The notes: generated from the sequence alone by a model not told the origin. DNA of 64,000 nt from JAQVXR01 sp050945755 (GCA_050945755.1 JBMNTN010000002.1:8520-72519); one strand, 5' to 3'. Counted from the stretch's first letter, positions 25,033 through 34,725 are shown. A program made the numbers and translations.

Positions 25033-27126
25033 ATGCCGGTGCAAATATTCCGGGCAAAACATGCAGGTTTTTGCTTTGGGGTGAAAAGGGCACTGCAATT
25101 TGCCGAAGTGGCTGCTAAACGTTTCGGCGAAGTTTATTCTCTTGGCCCTTTGATACATAATCCTCAGGAGGTTGAGAGAATAAGTAAATGCGGTATTAAG
25201 GAGGCGGATAACCTTAAGCATGTAGTTGGCAGAAATGTAATAATCCGGTCCCATGGGGTAGCTCCGGAGGTAATTGACCAGGCGCTGACGCAAAATCTTA
25301 AAATAATTGATGCAACATGTCCGTTTGTTAAAAGGGCTCAAGGTCATGCCCGGGACTTGGCAAAGGATGGATATCTGGTTTTGATTGTGGGAGATAATGA
25401 TCACCCGGAAGTTGAAGGTATTGTGGGCTGGTCAAACGGAAAAGCAGTAGTGGTGCAAGACTGTGAAGGAGCAAAAAAACTGCCAAACAGTGAAAAGATA
25501 GGGGTTATTGCGCAGACGACGCAAACTGATCGAAACTTTCAAGAAGTAGTGAGAGTTCTCAAAGATAAGACCCAGAACCTTAAAGTTTATAATACAATTT
25601 GTCACGCAACTGCAGAGCGCCAGGATGAAGCAGCCCGACTGGCAAAGCAGGTTGACGTGATGTTAGTGGTAGGGGGATTGAATAGTGCCAATACCAGGAA
25701 GTTGGCACGTATCTGCACGGAGGCGGGTACAACCACTTATCACATAGAAAAAGCATCAAATATTGATGCTGCCTGGTTTTTAGGTGTGGGAAAGGTCGGT
25801 ATTACTGCCGGAGCCTCCACGCCAGATTGGATTATTGAGGAGGTATTACAGAAGATGATGGAAATTAAGGATCAGGAAGAACAGAAAAACTTGGAAGAGA
25901 CCATGCCGGAGGAAGTATCTGAGCAAAATAACAGTCAAGAAGTCCCTGAAGAAGCAGTTGATAATGAAAATGACGGGGACTCGTCTTTTGAGGAAGAGTA
26001 TCATCGGGGAATCCGGGAAGTACGCCGAGGCGAAAGGGTTACCGGGACTGTAGTCCAGGTTCGGGATACCGAAGTTCTTGTGGACGTGGGAAGTAAATCG
26101 GAAGGAATCATTCCCAGATCAGAACTTTCCCCTAATGAAGCTGAAAATATCCGCGAAACCATAACGGTGGGCGATCAAATAGAAGTACTGGTGTTGAAAC
26201 GGGAAAATGAAGAAGGTCATCCTGTTCTTTCAAAAAAACGTGTTGATCAGGAAATAATCTGGGATAAAATGCGTAGTGCATTTGAGACTGGTGAAGTTGT
26301 CACCGGCAAAGTGACGGAAGTTGTTAAAGGTGGTTTATTAGTAAACAACGGAGTTCGAGGTTTTGTTCCTGCTTCTTTGGTAGATTTAGGTTACGTGGAA
26401 GACTTAAATTCTTATGTCGGTAAAGAACTTAGAATGAAAGTGATTGAGTGTGATCGCTCCCATAATAAATTAGTTTTTTCACCTAAAGCAGTTTTGGAAG
26501 AAGAATACCAAAAAAAGAGAAAAGAAACATGGGAAAAACTGGCGGAGGGTCAAACGATCAAGGGTGTTGTACGCCGTTTGACTAATTTTGGAGCATTCAT
26601 TGATATCGGAGGAGTTGACGGCCTTCTCCATGTCTCGGAAATGGCTTGGTTCCGGGTTGAACATCCATCGGATATTCTAAAAGAGGGGGATGTTCTTGAT
26701 GTTTATGTATTAGGTGTAGATCACGAAAAAGAAAAAGTATCATTAGGATTAAAACAACTCCTGCCTAATCCATGGAGTTACGCTGAAGAAAAGTATTCGG
26801 TTGGTACTATTGTAGAAGCCAAGGTGGTTCGTACCGCTCCATTTGGTGCATTTGTTCAGGTGGAACCAGGAATTGAAGGCCTTGTGCATATTTCCCAACT
26901 TGATACCCAAAGAGTTGCAAAAACTGAGGATGTAGTGAAACCAGGAGACGATGTAAAGGTAAAAATTCTCAGTGTTGATGCTGAGGCAAAACGAATGAGT
27001 TTAAGTATCAAAGAGGCGGTTGGTGTAGGAAAAGCGGAAAAAGAAACTCCTCAAGAAGAACCTGAGGAAGATACAGGTTTACAGGTTTCCATCGGCGATA
27101 TGGTCGGAAACATAAAAGAAGAATAA
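25033..27126 (+). CDS. ispH: IspH (HMBPP reductase) fused to ribosomal protein S1
   Basis: 697 residues, two proteins in one. Residues 1-280 are IspH: cluster cysteines C14, C96 and C190, substrate histidines H42, H74 and H124 and catalytic E126 are all present; it makes IPP and DMAPP in the last step of the methylerythritol pathway. An acidic linker (about 280-325) leads to four S1 RNA-binding domains starting near 335, 420, 507 and 593, equivalent to RpsA. This fusion is widespread in Clostridia. ATG 25033 has AGGAG upstream (GTG 25039 is an alternative). A strong terminator follows. Confidence 0.96.
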   Translation: MPVQIFRAKHAGFCFGVKRALQFAEVAAKRFGEVYSLGPLIHNPQEVERISKCGIKEADNLKHVVGRNVIIRSHGVAPEVIDQALTQNLKIIDATCPFVKRAQGHARDLAKDGYLVLIVGDNDHPEVEGIVGWSNGKAVVVQDCEGAKKLPNSEKIGVIAQTTQTDRNFQEVVRVLKDKTQNLKVYNTICHATAERQDEAARLAKQVDVMLVVGGLNSANTRKLARICTEAGTTTYHIEKASNIDAAWFLGVGKVGITAGASTPDWIIEEVLQKMMEIKDQEEQKNLEETMPEEVSEQNNSQEVPEEAVDNENDGDSSFEEEYHRGIREVRRGERVTGTVVQVRDTEVLVDVGSKSEGIIPRSELSPNEAENIRETITVGDQIEVLVLKRENEEGHPVLSKKRVDQEIIWDKMRSAFETGEVVTGKVTEVVKGGLLVNNGVRGFVPASLVDLGYVEDLNSYVGKELRMKVIECDRSHNKLVFSPKAVLEEEYQKKRKETWEKLAEGQTIKGVVRRLTNFGAFIDIGGVDGLLHVSEMAWFRVEHPSDILKEGDVLDVYVLGVDHEKEKVSLGLKQLLPNPWSYAEEKYSVGTIVEAKVVRTAPFGAFVQVEPGIEGLVHISQLDTQRVAKTEDVVKPGDDVKVKILSVDAEAKRMSLSIKEAVGVGKAEKETPQEEPEEDTGLQVSIGDMVGNIKEE

Positions 27127-27141
27127 TATTACAAAAAATAC

Positions 27142-27178
27142 TACAAAAAAGCATGACCTTGTGTCATGCTTTTTTGTA
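27142..27178 (+). terminator. Terminator after ispH-rpsA
   Basis: Perfect 16-bp stem (27142-27157 with 27163-27178) with loop CTTGT and built-in A and T runs on either side, so it may work in both directions. Confidence 0.92.
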
Positions 27179-27242
27179 TATTCAGGGGAAATTAAGCACA
27201 GCCTAAAATTGTGAATCTTTTCTGTTAAAGGAGGATAAAAAA

Positions 27243-27947
27243 ATGCCGAGGGTTCCCATTGGCATGATAGTTTTGGTAGTATTGTCGGTATTGATCTATT
27301 TCGGATTAGCGCAAAGGGTGTTAGATCGGATGAGGTTGACCGACAAAGGGGCGTTAGCAGTAATTGCTGCAATTATTGTCGGCAGCTTTATTGATATCCC
27401 TCTGACATCCGGAGAAATTGCTTCTAGTATCAATGTTGGCGGGGCTATCATTCCGGTAGGATTTTCCATTTATCTTTTGGCATCTGCCGGAACGTCAAAG
27501 GAGTTGGGTAGATCCCTTTTAGGGACGGTAGTTACCGGAGGATTGCTTGTTGCAGCAATGACTTTATTAAGTGAAGAACCGGAAAATATGTTGATTGATC
27601 CCTTGTGGGTTTTTCCAATTATCGCAGGCCTAGTTGCCTATCTCTTGGGACGTTCGCGACGTGGTGCATTTATTTCAGCAACCTTAGGAATATTGCTGTC
27701 AGACATTGCATTTTTGATTTGGCTTTATGCCACCGGGTATCCGGGGAGGGTAGATATTGGCGGAGCAGGTGCTTTGGATTCTCTGGTAATTGCAGGAGTA
27801 ATTGCTGTGCTTTTAGCGGAATTCATCGGAGAGTTCAGGGAAAGGCTACAGGGTGGGCCTGTTACTGAAGGAAGACCTGAAAATCTTTTACAAAACTTAC
27901 GGAATCCTTCTCATGACGAAAAAGGAGGAGAGGCAGATGAAAAGTAA
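27243..27947 (+). CDS. DUF1614 family membrane protein
   Basis: 234 residues with about six membrane helices, ending in a charged tail. The region ADKGALAVIAAIIVGSFIDIPL and the glycine-rich helices VGRVDIGGAGALDSLVIAGVIA are DUF1614 features. Function unknown. In Clostridia it sits next to spoIIP, as here (11-base overlap), hinting at a sporulation link. AAAGGAGG precedes ATG 27243. Confidence 0.78.
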   Translation: MPRVPIGMIVLVVLSVLIYFGLAQRVLDRMRLTDKGALAVIAAIIVGSFIDIPLTSGEIASSINVGGAIIPVGFSIYLLASAGTSKELGRSLLGTVVTGGLLVAAMTLLSEEPENMLIDPLWVFPIIAGLVAYLLGRSRRGAFISATLGILLSDIAFLIWLYATGYPGRVDIGGAGALDSLVIAGVIAVLLAEFIGEFRERLQGGPVTEGRPENLLQNLRNPSHDEKGGEADEK

Positions 27948-29103
27948 ACGCGTGCTGGCCGGAATAATGTTAACTGTCTTTTTGCTTGGAATAGTATTTA
28001 TATCACAAAAGGAACGGGGGGTAGTATCCGCTGCAAGTCTCTTGCGCTTCTGGGGTGTTAATTATGAAACTGAACTGTTAGACGGCAAGTATTATGAAAT
28101 GGTCGATGAAAATGGTAATACTCTAACAATGACTGCTCTCCCTGTCCATATCGGCGACGAATTTTGGACTCCAGATAACAAACACTATAAAGTAACCAAG
28201 GTTAGGGATAATGTGGCTTATGCCAAATACCTTGGCACGGAAGATATTGCTTGGAAGGCAGAATGGGATGATATTCCGGTTGTTACATCTATTCCCGTTC
28301 AAGGGGAACAAACAGGTAATGCAACTATTGGAATTTATCACACTCATTCTGATGAATCATACAAGCCCACTGACGGGACATCCAGTATTAGGGCGAACGG
28401 GGGCATTTTTAAGGTGGGGGATGTTTTAAGTGAAAAATTAAAAAGCATGGGTTTCAATGTTTACCATGATAAAACCCCCCATGATCCTCATGATGCAGGT
28501 GCTTATCACCGGTCACGGAGAACAGCGGTAAAACTATTAAAAAAACAGCCGGAAGTTCAATTTGATGTGCACCGGGATGCAGTACCGGCCAGCGTCTATG
28601 CAGCGGAAATTGGCGGTCAAGCTGTAACTAAAATTAAGCTGGTAGTGGGCAGGCAAAACCAAAATAAACAAGCTAACTTGGAATTTGCCAAAACTATGAA
28701 AGCAGCAATGGATAAAACAAATCCCGGCTTATTTGAAGGAATATTTTTAGCAAAGGGAAATTATAACCAGGATCTGGGACCACGTATGATGTTGATTGAG
28801 GTCGGCTCTGATAAAAACTCTCGGGAAGAAGCTCAGAAAGGTGTCGCACTATTTGCTGATGCCGTACCAAAGGCATTGGGCGTTTACCAGAATAAGGCTT
28901 CTCAACCTGAAACAAAACAAATCTCTGCACCGGACGTAAACAGATCAAGGTCCGGCTCCTGGCCGGCAATTTGGTGGCTTTTAGGCGCAGTGGTTGTTGG
29001 TGGAATAGCCTTTTTAATTATTAGTACTGGTTCAGTGGGCGGAAGTTGGAAAAAGATTAAAGAGTTTACCGGAAGTGAATTTGGAAAGCGGCGGCAAAAA
29101 TAA
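27937..29103 (+). CDS. spoIIP: Stage II sporulation protein P, with extra C-terminal membrane helix
   Basis: 388 residues from ATG 27937 (AAAGGAGGAG upstream; the 28 earlier in-frame codons overlap DUF1614 and lack a site). SpoIIP is a peptidoglycan amidase and endopeptidase of the DMP complex that thins septal wall and drives engulfment. N-terminal membrane anchor (residues 5-23), then the SpoIIP domain with H135 and H137 in IYHTHSDES, H211-R-D in DVHRDAVP, and E287 in LIEVGS, candidate zinc and catalytic residues. Unusually there is a second membrane helix near 344-362 (IWWLLGAVVVGGIAFLI) and a basic tail, not known from the B. subtilis protein. Confidence 0.9.
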   Translation: MKSKRVLAGIMLTVFLLGIVFISQKERGVVSAASLLRFWGVNYETELLDGKYYEMVDENGNTLTMTALPVHIGDEFWTPDNKHYKVTKVRDNVAYAKYLGTEDIAWKAEWDDIPVVTSIPVQGEQTGNATIGIYHTHSDESYKPTDGTSSIRANGGIFKVGDVLSEKLKSMGFNVYHDKTPHDPHDAGAYHRSRRTAVKLLKKQPEVQFDVHRDAVPASVYAAEIGGQAVTKIKLVVGRQNQNKQANLEFAKTMKAAMDKTNPGLFEGIFLAKGNYNQDLGPRMMLIEVGSDKNSREEAQKGVALFADAVPKALGVYQNKASQPETKQISAPDVNRSRSGSWPAIWWLLGAVVVGGIAFLIISTGSVGGSWKKIKEFTGSEFGKRRQK

Positions 29104-29106
29104 ACA

Positions 29107-29586
29107 ATGAAGATAATCTACTGTTGTTTTGGAGGAAGTCATTCTTCAGTGACAGCAGCTGCTATCCATTTAGGAATGCTTTCTTCCACCCGGATTCCCA
29201 GTCGTCAGGAATTGCTGAACATACCTTTTTTTGAACGGCAAACAGCCAAAGATCACGGCCTGTTCCGATTTATGGGCTGTGATGAACTAGGTCGAGAAGT
29301 TTATATTGTCGGAAAGCATAATTTGGGAAAAAATTTTGAAAAAATAATCCGCCAGGTAGCCAGTCTATTTGCTCTTAACCAGCAGGAATTGGTAATTATT
29401 GACTCGATGCCGTATGTGAATTTTATAATGATGGTGGGCGGATACATTTCCCGTAGGTTGGGAATTATTTTTATAGGAAGACCCATTGTCTCTTTTGGCA
29501 CTCAAAAAGCCTTTTTAACAATGGCCGGTATGGTCAACCGGGTAAAGATTAAATTGGCTGCTCGCAGTCAGGAAGAAAGCCTTTAA
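29107..29586 (+). CDS. DUF3189 family protein, first of two
   Basis: 159 residues. Begins with KIIYCCFGGSHSSVTAAAIHLG, the DUF3189 N-terminal motif that looks like a P-loop-type or small-molecule-binding turn, and has a histidine after the loop. No membrane anchor. Function unknown; these genes are common next to spoIIP in Clostridia. It starts three bases after spoIIP. Confidence 0.75.
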   Translation: MKIIYCCFGGSHSSVTAAAIHLGMLSSTRIPSRQELLNIPFFERQTAKDHGLFRFMGCDELGREVYIVGKHNLGKNFEKIIRQVASLFALNQQELVIIDSMPYVNFIMMVGGYISRRLGIIFIGRPIVSFGTQKAFLTMAGMVNRVKIKLAARSQEESL

Positions 29587-29600
29587 AAATGGAGAGACAA

Positions 29601-30044
29601 ATGAAAATTATTTTTTATAGTTATACAGGGGTACATTCTGCCGTTATAGCTGCTGCTATCCATCTTGGCACATTACCACGTTACAAAAGTATGGAGCGGT
29701 CTCAAATAGCAGGGTTGCCCCTTTTTGCTGCATCTCAGGTACTTTACCAATTGAATTATATTGGTCAAGATTATCGGGGTAATGATCTCTTCACTTTAGG
29801 TGTTGGCCGCGAACTAAAACTTATACCCAAGTCTATTATCAGCTTTCTTAGACTTTATAAAATCGAGGGAGAGATTAAACTGATAAATACCATGCTTCCC
29901 TTAAAAAGAAAAGCCCGGATTGGTGAGAGATTGGCTTCCCTAGGAATGCACGATTTGGGGACCAGGCTTTTTCTACATGGCATTTTAGGGGATTATGAAA
30001 GAATGTGTCAATATCTGGACGATAAACAATTGGTTGATAGATAA
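29601..30044 (+). CDS. DUF3189 family protein, second of two
   Basis: 147 residues from ATG 29601, with GGAGAG upstream; an ATG at 29589 only precedes that site. It shares with its neighbour the start KIIFYSYTGVHSAVIAAAIHLGTL, so the pair arose by tandem duplication and has diverged, mainly after residue 40. Function unknown. Confidence 0.75.
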   Translation: MKIIFYSYTGVHSAVIAAAIHLGTLPRYKSMERSQIAGLPLFAASQVLYQLNYIGQDYRGNDLFTLGVGRELKLIPKSIISFLRLYKIEGEIKLINTMLPLKRKARIGERLASLGMHDLGTRLFLHGILGDYERMCQYLDDKQLVDR

Positions 30045-30169
30045 TGCGGATATTTAAGAGGGCAGTATTAATTTTACTATTCTGTCTACTAAATAAATCC
30101 CTGGCTTGACTTGGCTTTCCTGATAGAGGATAATAGGGGAGAAATTAGCGAAAGCGGTGAGCCAATGCA

Positions 30170-31510
30170 ATGAAAGCAAAAATCTCCAGTGTGGTTCCCG
30201 GCAGTATTGCGGAAGATTTAGGCTTAGGTGAAGGAGACTGCCTTTTATCTATTAATGGCATTTCTCCCGTTGACTTAATAGATTACGGTTTTTCCATTGC
30301 GGATGAGTACATAGAATTGGAAGTGGAAAAACGGAATCAAGAACGGATTGTTTTTGAGATTGAAAAAGATGTTGATGATGATTTGGGCATTGTTTTTACC
30401 AAAGGAACTTTTGATGGCATAAAAAGGTGCAAAAACAAATGCATTTTTTGTTTTGTCGATCAAATGCCTTCAAAATTGAGAGACAGTCTCTATGTAAAAG
30501 ATGATGATTACCGGCTGTCCTTTCTCTATGGAAATTTTATCACGCTAACAAATATTTCTGAAAAGGATTTAGACCGAATAAAGAAGTTACATATCAGTCC
30601 ATTATATATATCAGTTCATACTATCAACGAAGCTATGAGATGTCGGATGCTGGGTAACCCCAAGGCTGGTGAAGTACTAAAAATAATAAAGGAACTGGCC
30701 GATGCAGGAATAGACATGCATACCCAGATTGTGCTTTGCCCGGGGATAAACGACGGAAAGGAACTTGATAAAACTTTATTTGGCTTGGCGGAACTTTGGC
30801 CAAAGATAAAATCAGTGGCTGTAGTTCCGGTGGGTATTACCAAGTTTCAAAAAAATAAAAATTTGCGTGTCTTTCGCTTCCAGGAGGCGCGAGCAATAAT
30901 TGAGGATGTTTCTCAACACCAGGCTTTTTTTCAAAACAAAATAGGGACAAATTTTGTTTACCTGGCAGATGAATTTTATTTGATGGCAGGTTGGGAGATC
31001 CCGCCATATGAACATTATGAGGGGTTTCCCCAAATTGAAAACGGTGTTGGGTTAACTCGCCTGCTATGGCATAATTTTGACTACGCGGCCAAAAAATTGC
31101 CCCAAATGATAGAATGTCCGTGTAGGGCAAATTTGGTCACAGGTCGATTGGCAGAACCTGTATTAAAGCCGATAGTAGAACGGATTAACCAAATTAAAAA
31201 TATGACTGTTAACTTGATTCCTCTTGATAATCAATTTTTCGGTTCCACGGTGACCGTTGCCGGCTTGTTAACAGGGAGCGATATTGTAACCGGTCTAACC
31301 CGATGGCGTCAGAAACAAACGGATGTACGGCCATTAGTTCTTTTGCCTAAAGTTATGTTAGAATTTGAAAGAAGAGTATTTTTGGACGGTTTAACTTTAG
31401 AAGATGTGGAGAAAATGTTGGGTATAAAAATTATCATAGTTGAACCTACCGGAGAAGGAATTGTCAAGACAATTTTACAAATGTCATGTGGAAAACGAGT
31501 AGGGGTTTAG
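30170..31510 (+). CDS. DUF512 protein with PDZ-like N-terminus and radical-SAM-type cysteines
   Basis: 446 residues. Residues 1-65 form a PDZ-like domain (ISSVVPGSIAEDLGLGEGD); the next region has CKNKCIFCFVDQMP, a Cys-x3-Cys-x2-Cys cluster as in radical SAM enzymes, and the C-terminal part is the DUF512 domain (LGLLTGSDIVTGL). Genes of this type are frequent in anaerobic Firmicutes and cyanobacteria and usually precede der. The reaction is not known. GTGAGCC and an AGCGGTG region precede ATG 30170. Confidence 0.85.
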   Translation: MKAKISSVVPGSIAEDLGLGEGDCLLSINGISPVDLIDYGFSIADEYIELEVEKRNQERIVFEIEKDVDDDLGIVFTKGTFDGIKRCKNKCIFCFVDQMPSKLRDSLYVKDDDYRLSFLYGNFITLTNISEKDLDRIKKLHISPLYISVHTINEAMRCRMLGNPKAGEVLKIIKELADAGIDMHTQIVLCPGINDGKELDKTLFGLAELWPKIKSVAVVPVGITKFQKNKNLRVFRFQEARAIIEDVSQHQAFFQNKIGTNFVYLADEFYLMAGWEIPPYEHYEGFPQIENGVGLTRLLWHNFDYAAKKLPQMIECPCRANLVTGRLAEPVLKPIVERINQIKNMTVNLIPLDNQFFGSTVTVAGLLTGSDIVTGLTRWRQKQTDVRPLVLLPKVMLEFERRVFLDGLTLEDVEKMLGIKIIIVEPTGEGIVKTILQMSCGKRVGV

Positions 31511-31526
31511 AAAGGCTGGTGGATGA

Positions 31527-32849
31527 ATGAAGCCGATTGTGGCTATAGTAGGCCGGCCCAACGTCGGAAAGTCAACTTTGTTTAATCGCTTTACCGGGGA
31601 GCGGGTTGCAATTGTTGAGGATATACCGGGGGTAACGAGAGACCGTCTTTACCGGGAGGCTGAATGGCTCGGCCGGGAATTTACCGTCATAGATACCGGC
31701 GGAATTGAATTTTATGGTAAGGGCGGGGTCATTGAAAACAAAGTAAAACAGCAGGTGGAGTTGGCGATTGAAGAATCGGATGTAATTCTTTTTGTCGTTG
31801 ATGGGAAAGCGGGCATTACTCCTGATGATGAAGGGGTTGCTCAACTTTTGCGAAAAAGTAGTAAACCGGTGGTGTTGGCTGTTAATAAAATTGAAAGTTT
31901 TCAAGATGTGTCTCCATCATATGAATTCTATCGCTTGGGACTAGGGAATCCCATTGCTGTTTCGGCGGCCCATGGAATGAATACCGGTGATCTTTTAGAC
32001 GAAATAGTATCTCACTTTCCGCCGGAAGGGGAAGAGGAGTATTCCCCGGAAACGATTAAAATTGCTGTTATCGGCAGGCCTAATGTGGGCAAGTCATCTT
32101 TGGTAAATAATATTTTGGGGCATGAGCGGGTGATTGTTTCTGATGTGCCGGGGACAACCAGAGATGCAATTGATACTTTGTTTACCCGGGAAGGAAAACA
32201 TTATGTCATTATTGATACTGCCGGAATCCGCCGCAAATCCCGGGTATTTGAACCGACAGAACGCTTCATGATTATTCGTTCCTTAAGAGCTGTTGACAGA
32301 AGTGATGTAGTTTTAATGCTGGTGGATGCCACCGACGGTGTTACCGAGCAGGATAAAAAAATTGCCGGATATGCCCACGAAGCAGGAAAAGGGATTATCC
32401 TTGTTGTTAATAAGTGGGATTTGGTTCTTAAAGATGATAAAACTATGAATCGGTTTGATAAGGAAATCAGAGAAGAACTTAAATTTCTCGATTATGCCCC
32501 GATTCTTTATGTCTCTGCTTTAACCGGTCAACGAGTGGGAAAGATTTTGGAGATTGTAGATTTCGTGGGGGAACAACACGCTTTAAGAATTCCTACATCC
32601 AGGATTAATGAGGTAATTAATGAAGCGGTGATGATCACTCCTCCACCTTCAGATAAAGGCAAACGATTAAAAATTCTTTATGGTACCCAAGCGGGAGTCA
32701 AACCTCCTAAATTTGTTCTTTTCGTTAATGAACCGGAACTATTTCACTTTTCTTATCGTCGGTATATAGAAAATCAGTTTAGGCAGAATTTTGGATTTGA
32801 AGGTACTACCATTTGGTTTATAATTAGAAAAAGAGATAAAGAGGAGTAG
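31527..32849 (+). CDS. der: Ribosome biogenesis GTPase Der (EngA)
   Basis: 440 residues with two tandem GTPase domains, each with a P-loop GRPNVGKS (residues 8-15 and about 185-192), DxxG and NKxD motifs, then the C-terminal KH-like domain. Essential for assembly of the 50S ribosomal subunit. AGGCTGGTGG precedes ATG 31527. It is followed by plsY and gpsA, a common Firmicute order. Confidence 0.96.
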   Translation: MKPIVAIVGRPNVGKSTLFNRFTGERVAIVEDIPGVTRDRLYREAEWLGREFTVIDTGGIEFYGKGGVIENKVKQQVELAIEESDVILFVVDGKAGITPDDEGVAQLLRKSSKPVVLAVNKIESFQDVSPSYEFYRLGLGNPIAVSAAHGMNTGDLLDEIVSHFPPEGEEEYSPETIKIAVIGRPNVGKSSLVNNILGHERVIVSDVPGTTRDAIDTLFTREGKHYVIIDTAGIRRKSRVFEPTERFMIIRSLRAVDRSDVVLMLVDATDGVTEQDKKIAGYAHEAGKGIILVVNKWDLVLKDDKTMNRFDKEIREELKFLDYAPILYVSALTGQRVGKILEIVDFVGEQHALRIPTSRINEVINEAVMITPPPSDKGKRLKILYGTQAGVKPPKFVLFVNEPELFHFSYRRYIENQFRQNFGFEGTTIWFIIRKRDKEE

Positions 32850-32866
32850 CGGGGGAAAGAGGCAAA

Positions 32867-33454
32867 ATGAAATACGCACTTGTGCTGTTGTTAGCATACT
32901 TTTTGGGTGCTATTCCCTGGGCATTCTTGATTGCCAAACGGACAAAAGGAATAGATATCCGACAAGTAGGTAGTGGTAATGTGGGGTTTACCAATGCCTT
33001 GCGTACAATCGGCAAAGGACCTGCATTTTTTGTACTGGTGGGGGACATTGGAAAGGGCATTGCCGCCGTACTGATTGCGAAAAATTTTGGCAGTCCGACT
33101 CTGGCTGTCCTTGCCGGCTTGATAGTAGTTGCGGGTCATAATTTTTCCATTTTTTTAGGTTTCCGAGGAGGAAAGGGAGCGGCAGCAGGATTTGGCGCTC
33201 TATTGGCGTTAGTTCCCGGAGTGGCATTGTTTGCTGTGTTGGTATGGGGGATCATTGTTGCAATTACTAAGTATGTGTCACTAGCCACGATTATCGGTGC
33301 TTTGACTGTGCCTATTGCATCTATTTTGTTAAATTTAGATACAGCTTATATTGTTTTTGGTGTAATTGGTTCCGCATTTGTCATTTTTAAACACCACTCA
33401 AATATTTCTCGTTTGTTAAATGGGACTGAAAACAAAATTGGACAGAAAAAATGA
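32867..33454 (+). CDS. plsY: Acyl-phosphate:glycerol-3-phosphate acyltransferase
   Basis: 195 residues with about six membrane helices. The three cytoplasmic motifs are visible: GSGNVGFTNALRTIG (the family usually reads GSGNPGATN), GHNFSIFLGFRGGKGAA and KYVSLATI with KHHSNISRLLNGTE. Uses acyl phosphate to acylate glycerol 3-phosphate, the first step of phospholipid synthesis, taking the product of GpsA encoded next. Confidence 0.94.
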   Translation: MKYALVLLLAYFLGAIPWAFLIAKRTKGIDIRQVGSGNVGFTNALRTIGKGPAFFVLVGDIGKGIAAVLIAKNFGSPTLAVLAGLIVVAGHNFSIFLGFRGGKGAAAGFGALLALVPGVALFAVLVWGIIVAITKYVSLATIIGALTVPIASILLNLDTAYIVFGVIGSAFVIFKHHSNISRLLNGTENKIGQKK

Positions 33455-33473
33455 GATAGAGGAGGAACTAGGG

Positions 33474-34502
33474 ATGACAAAACGTATTGCCGTGTTGGGA
33501 GCGGGTAGCTGGGGAACTGCATTGGCCGTACTTTTAGGTCAAAAGGGTTACCAGGTTAACCTTTGGGCGCGCAATCCGGAACTAGCTAGCGCTTGTCAAA
33601 ACGAGCGGATAAACAGGCGCTATCTTCCAGGTGTATATATTCCACCTTTGGTTCAAGTTGATTTTGATCAAGAAAGAGTGCTAAACGGAAGAGATGTTGT
33701 TGTGCTTGCTGTACCGTCCCACAGTATTCGGGAAGTTGCTCGGGAAATTAAACATTTTCTTCCCTCTGAAACAATAATAGTTAATACAGCTAAGGGTTTG
33801 GAGAACAGATCTCTCTTACGCATGTCTCAAGTCTTGCAGGAAGAGCTTATGGAAGGTTTCTCCCAAAGAATTGCTGTTTTATCCGGGCCAAGTCATGCAG
33901 AGGAAGTAGGCAGGGAGCTTCCTACAGCTGTTGTCGTTTCGGCACCTGATGTTAAGGTGGCAGAAGCGGTGCAGGATACCTTTATGTATAAATATTTTCG
34001 AGTTTATACAAATCCGGACTTAATTGGGGTGGAAATAGCCGGAGCTTTAAAAAATATTATTGCTTTAGGAACAGGAATTGCCGAGGGCCTGGGCTATGGG
34101 GACAATACTATGGCTGCCTTAATCACCAGAGGGTTGGCTGAAATTGCAAGGTTGGGTATAGCTGTTGGTGCAGATGCTTTTACCTTTGCAGGTTTGGCGG
34201 GGATTGGCGACTTGGTGGTTACTTGTACCAGCATGCATAGTAGAAATCGCCGTGCGGGGATACAGATAGGTCGAGGAGAACCTTTGAATCAGGTGGTGGC
34301 AAATATGGGCATGGTTGTGGAAGGAGTAAACACTACTCAGGTTGCTTATGCTTTAGCGAAGAAGTATTTGGTAGAAATGCCAATTACTACGGAAACATTT
34401 AAAGTACTCTTTGAGGGAAAAAATGCCCGTGAGGCTGTAGTTAGTTTGATGACAAGGGATAGAAGTCATGAAGGGGAAAAAGATATGCTTAATGCAAATT
34501 AG
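33474..34502 (+). CDS. gpsA: Glycerol-3-phosphate dehydrogenase (NAD(P)+)
   Basis: 342 residues from ATG 33474, with GAGGAGGAA upstream; in-frame codons before it overlap plsY. N-terminal Rossmann motif VLGAGSWGTALAVLLG, the VVVLAVPSHSIRE and SGPSHAEEV segments, and the catalytic lysine in GALKNIIALGTGIAEG. Makes sn-glycerol 3-phosphate from dihydroxyacetone phosphate for PlsY. A terminator follows. Confidence 0.95.
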   Translation: MTKRIAVLGAGSWGTALAVLLGQKGYQVNLWARNPELASACQNERINRRYLPGVYIPPLVQVDFDQERVLNGRDVVVLAVPSHSIREVAREIKHFLPSETIIVNTAKGLENRSLLRMSQVLQEELMEGFSQRIAVLSGPSHAEEVGRELPTAVVVSAPDVKVAEAVQDTFMYKYFRVYTNPDLIGVEIAGALKNIIALGTGIAEGLGYGDNTMAALITRGLAEIARLGIAVGADAFTFAGLAGIGDLVVTCTSMHSRNRRAGIQIGRGEPLNQVVANMGMVVEGVNTTQVAYALAKKYLVEMPITTETFKVLFEGKNAREAVVSLMTRDRSHEGEKDMLNAN

Positions 34503-34561
34503 GTCAAATAATTTAATCGGTTTAAAGTAGAAAATATTCATAATTAAACCCCTATAGGCAT

Positions 34562-34593
34562 AAAAAGTATGGAAATAATTCCATGCTTTTTTT
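34562..34593 (+). terminator. Terminator after gpsA
   Basis: Thirteen-bp stem (34562-34574 with 34579-34591, one T-G pair), loop ATAA, run of Ts. The stretch 34503-34851 holds this, a possible sigma-E promoter and otherwise nothing recognised. Confidence 0.9.
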
Positions 34594-34696
34594 GTGTTAT
34601 CAGGAAGTATAAGTTTATCTAGGTTGATAGTATATGCACAACTAGGGCTTCCGTCTGCGTCAAAGACTTGGCGCAAGCCAAGTTTTTCTTTATTGG

Positions 34697-34725
34697 TCAT
34701 AATTTCCAAAGCTAATCATATACAT
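34697..34725 (+). promoter_or_regulatory. Possible sigma-E promoter for spoIVA
   Basis: TCATAATT (34697-34704) and CATATACAT (34717-34725) at 12-base spacing resemble sigma-E -35 and -10 boxes (consensus KMATATTT and CATACA-T). spoIVA is a mother-cell sigma-E gene in B. subtilis. Match by eye only; the spacing is slightly short. Confidence 0.35.
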
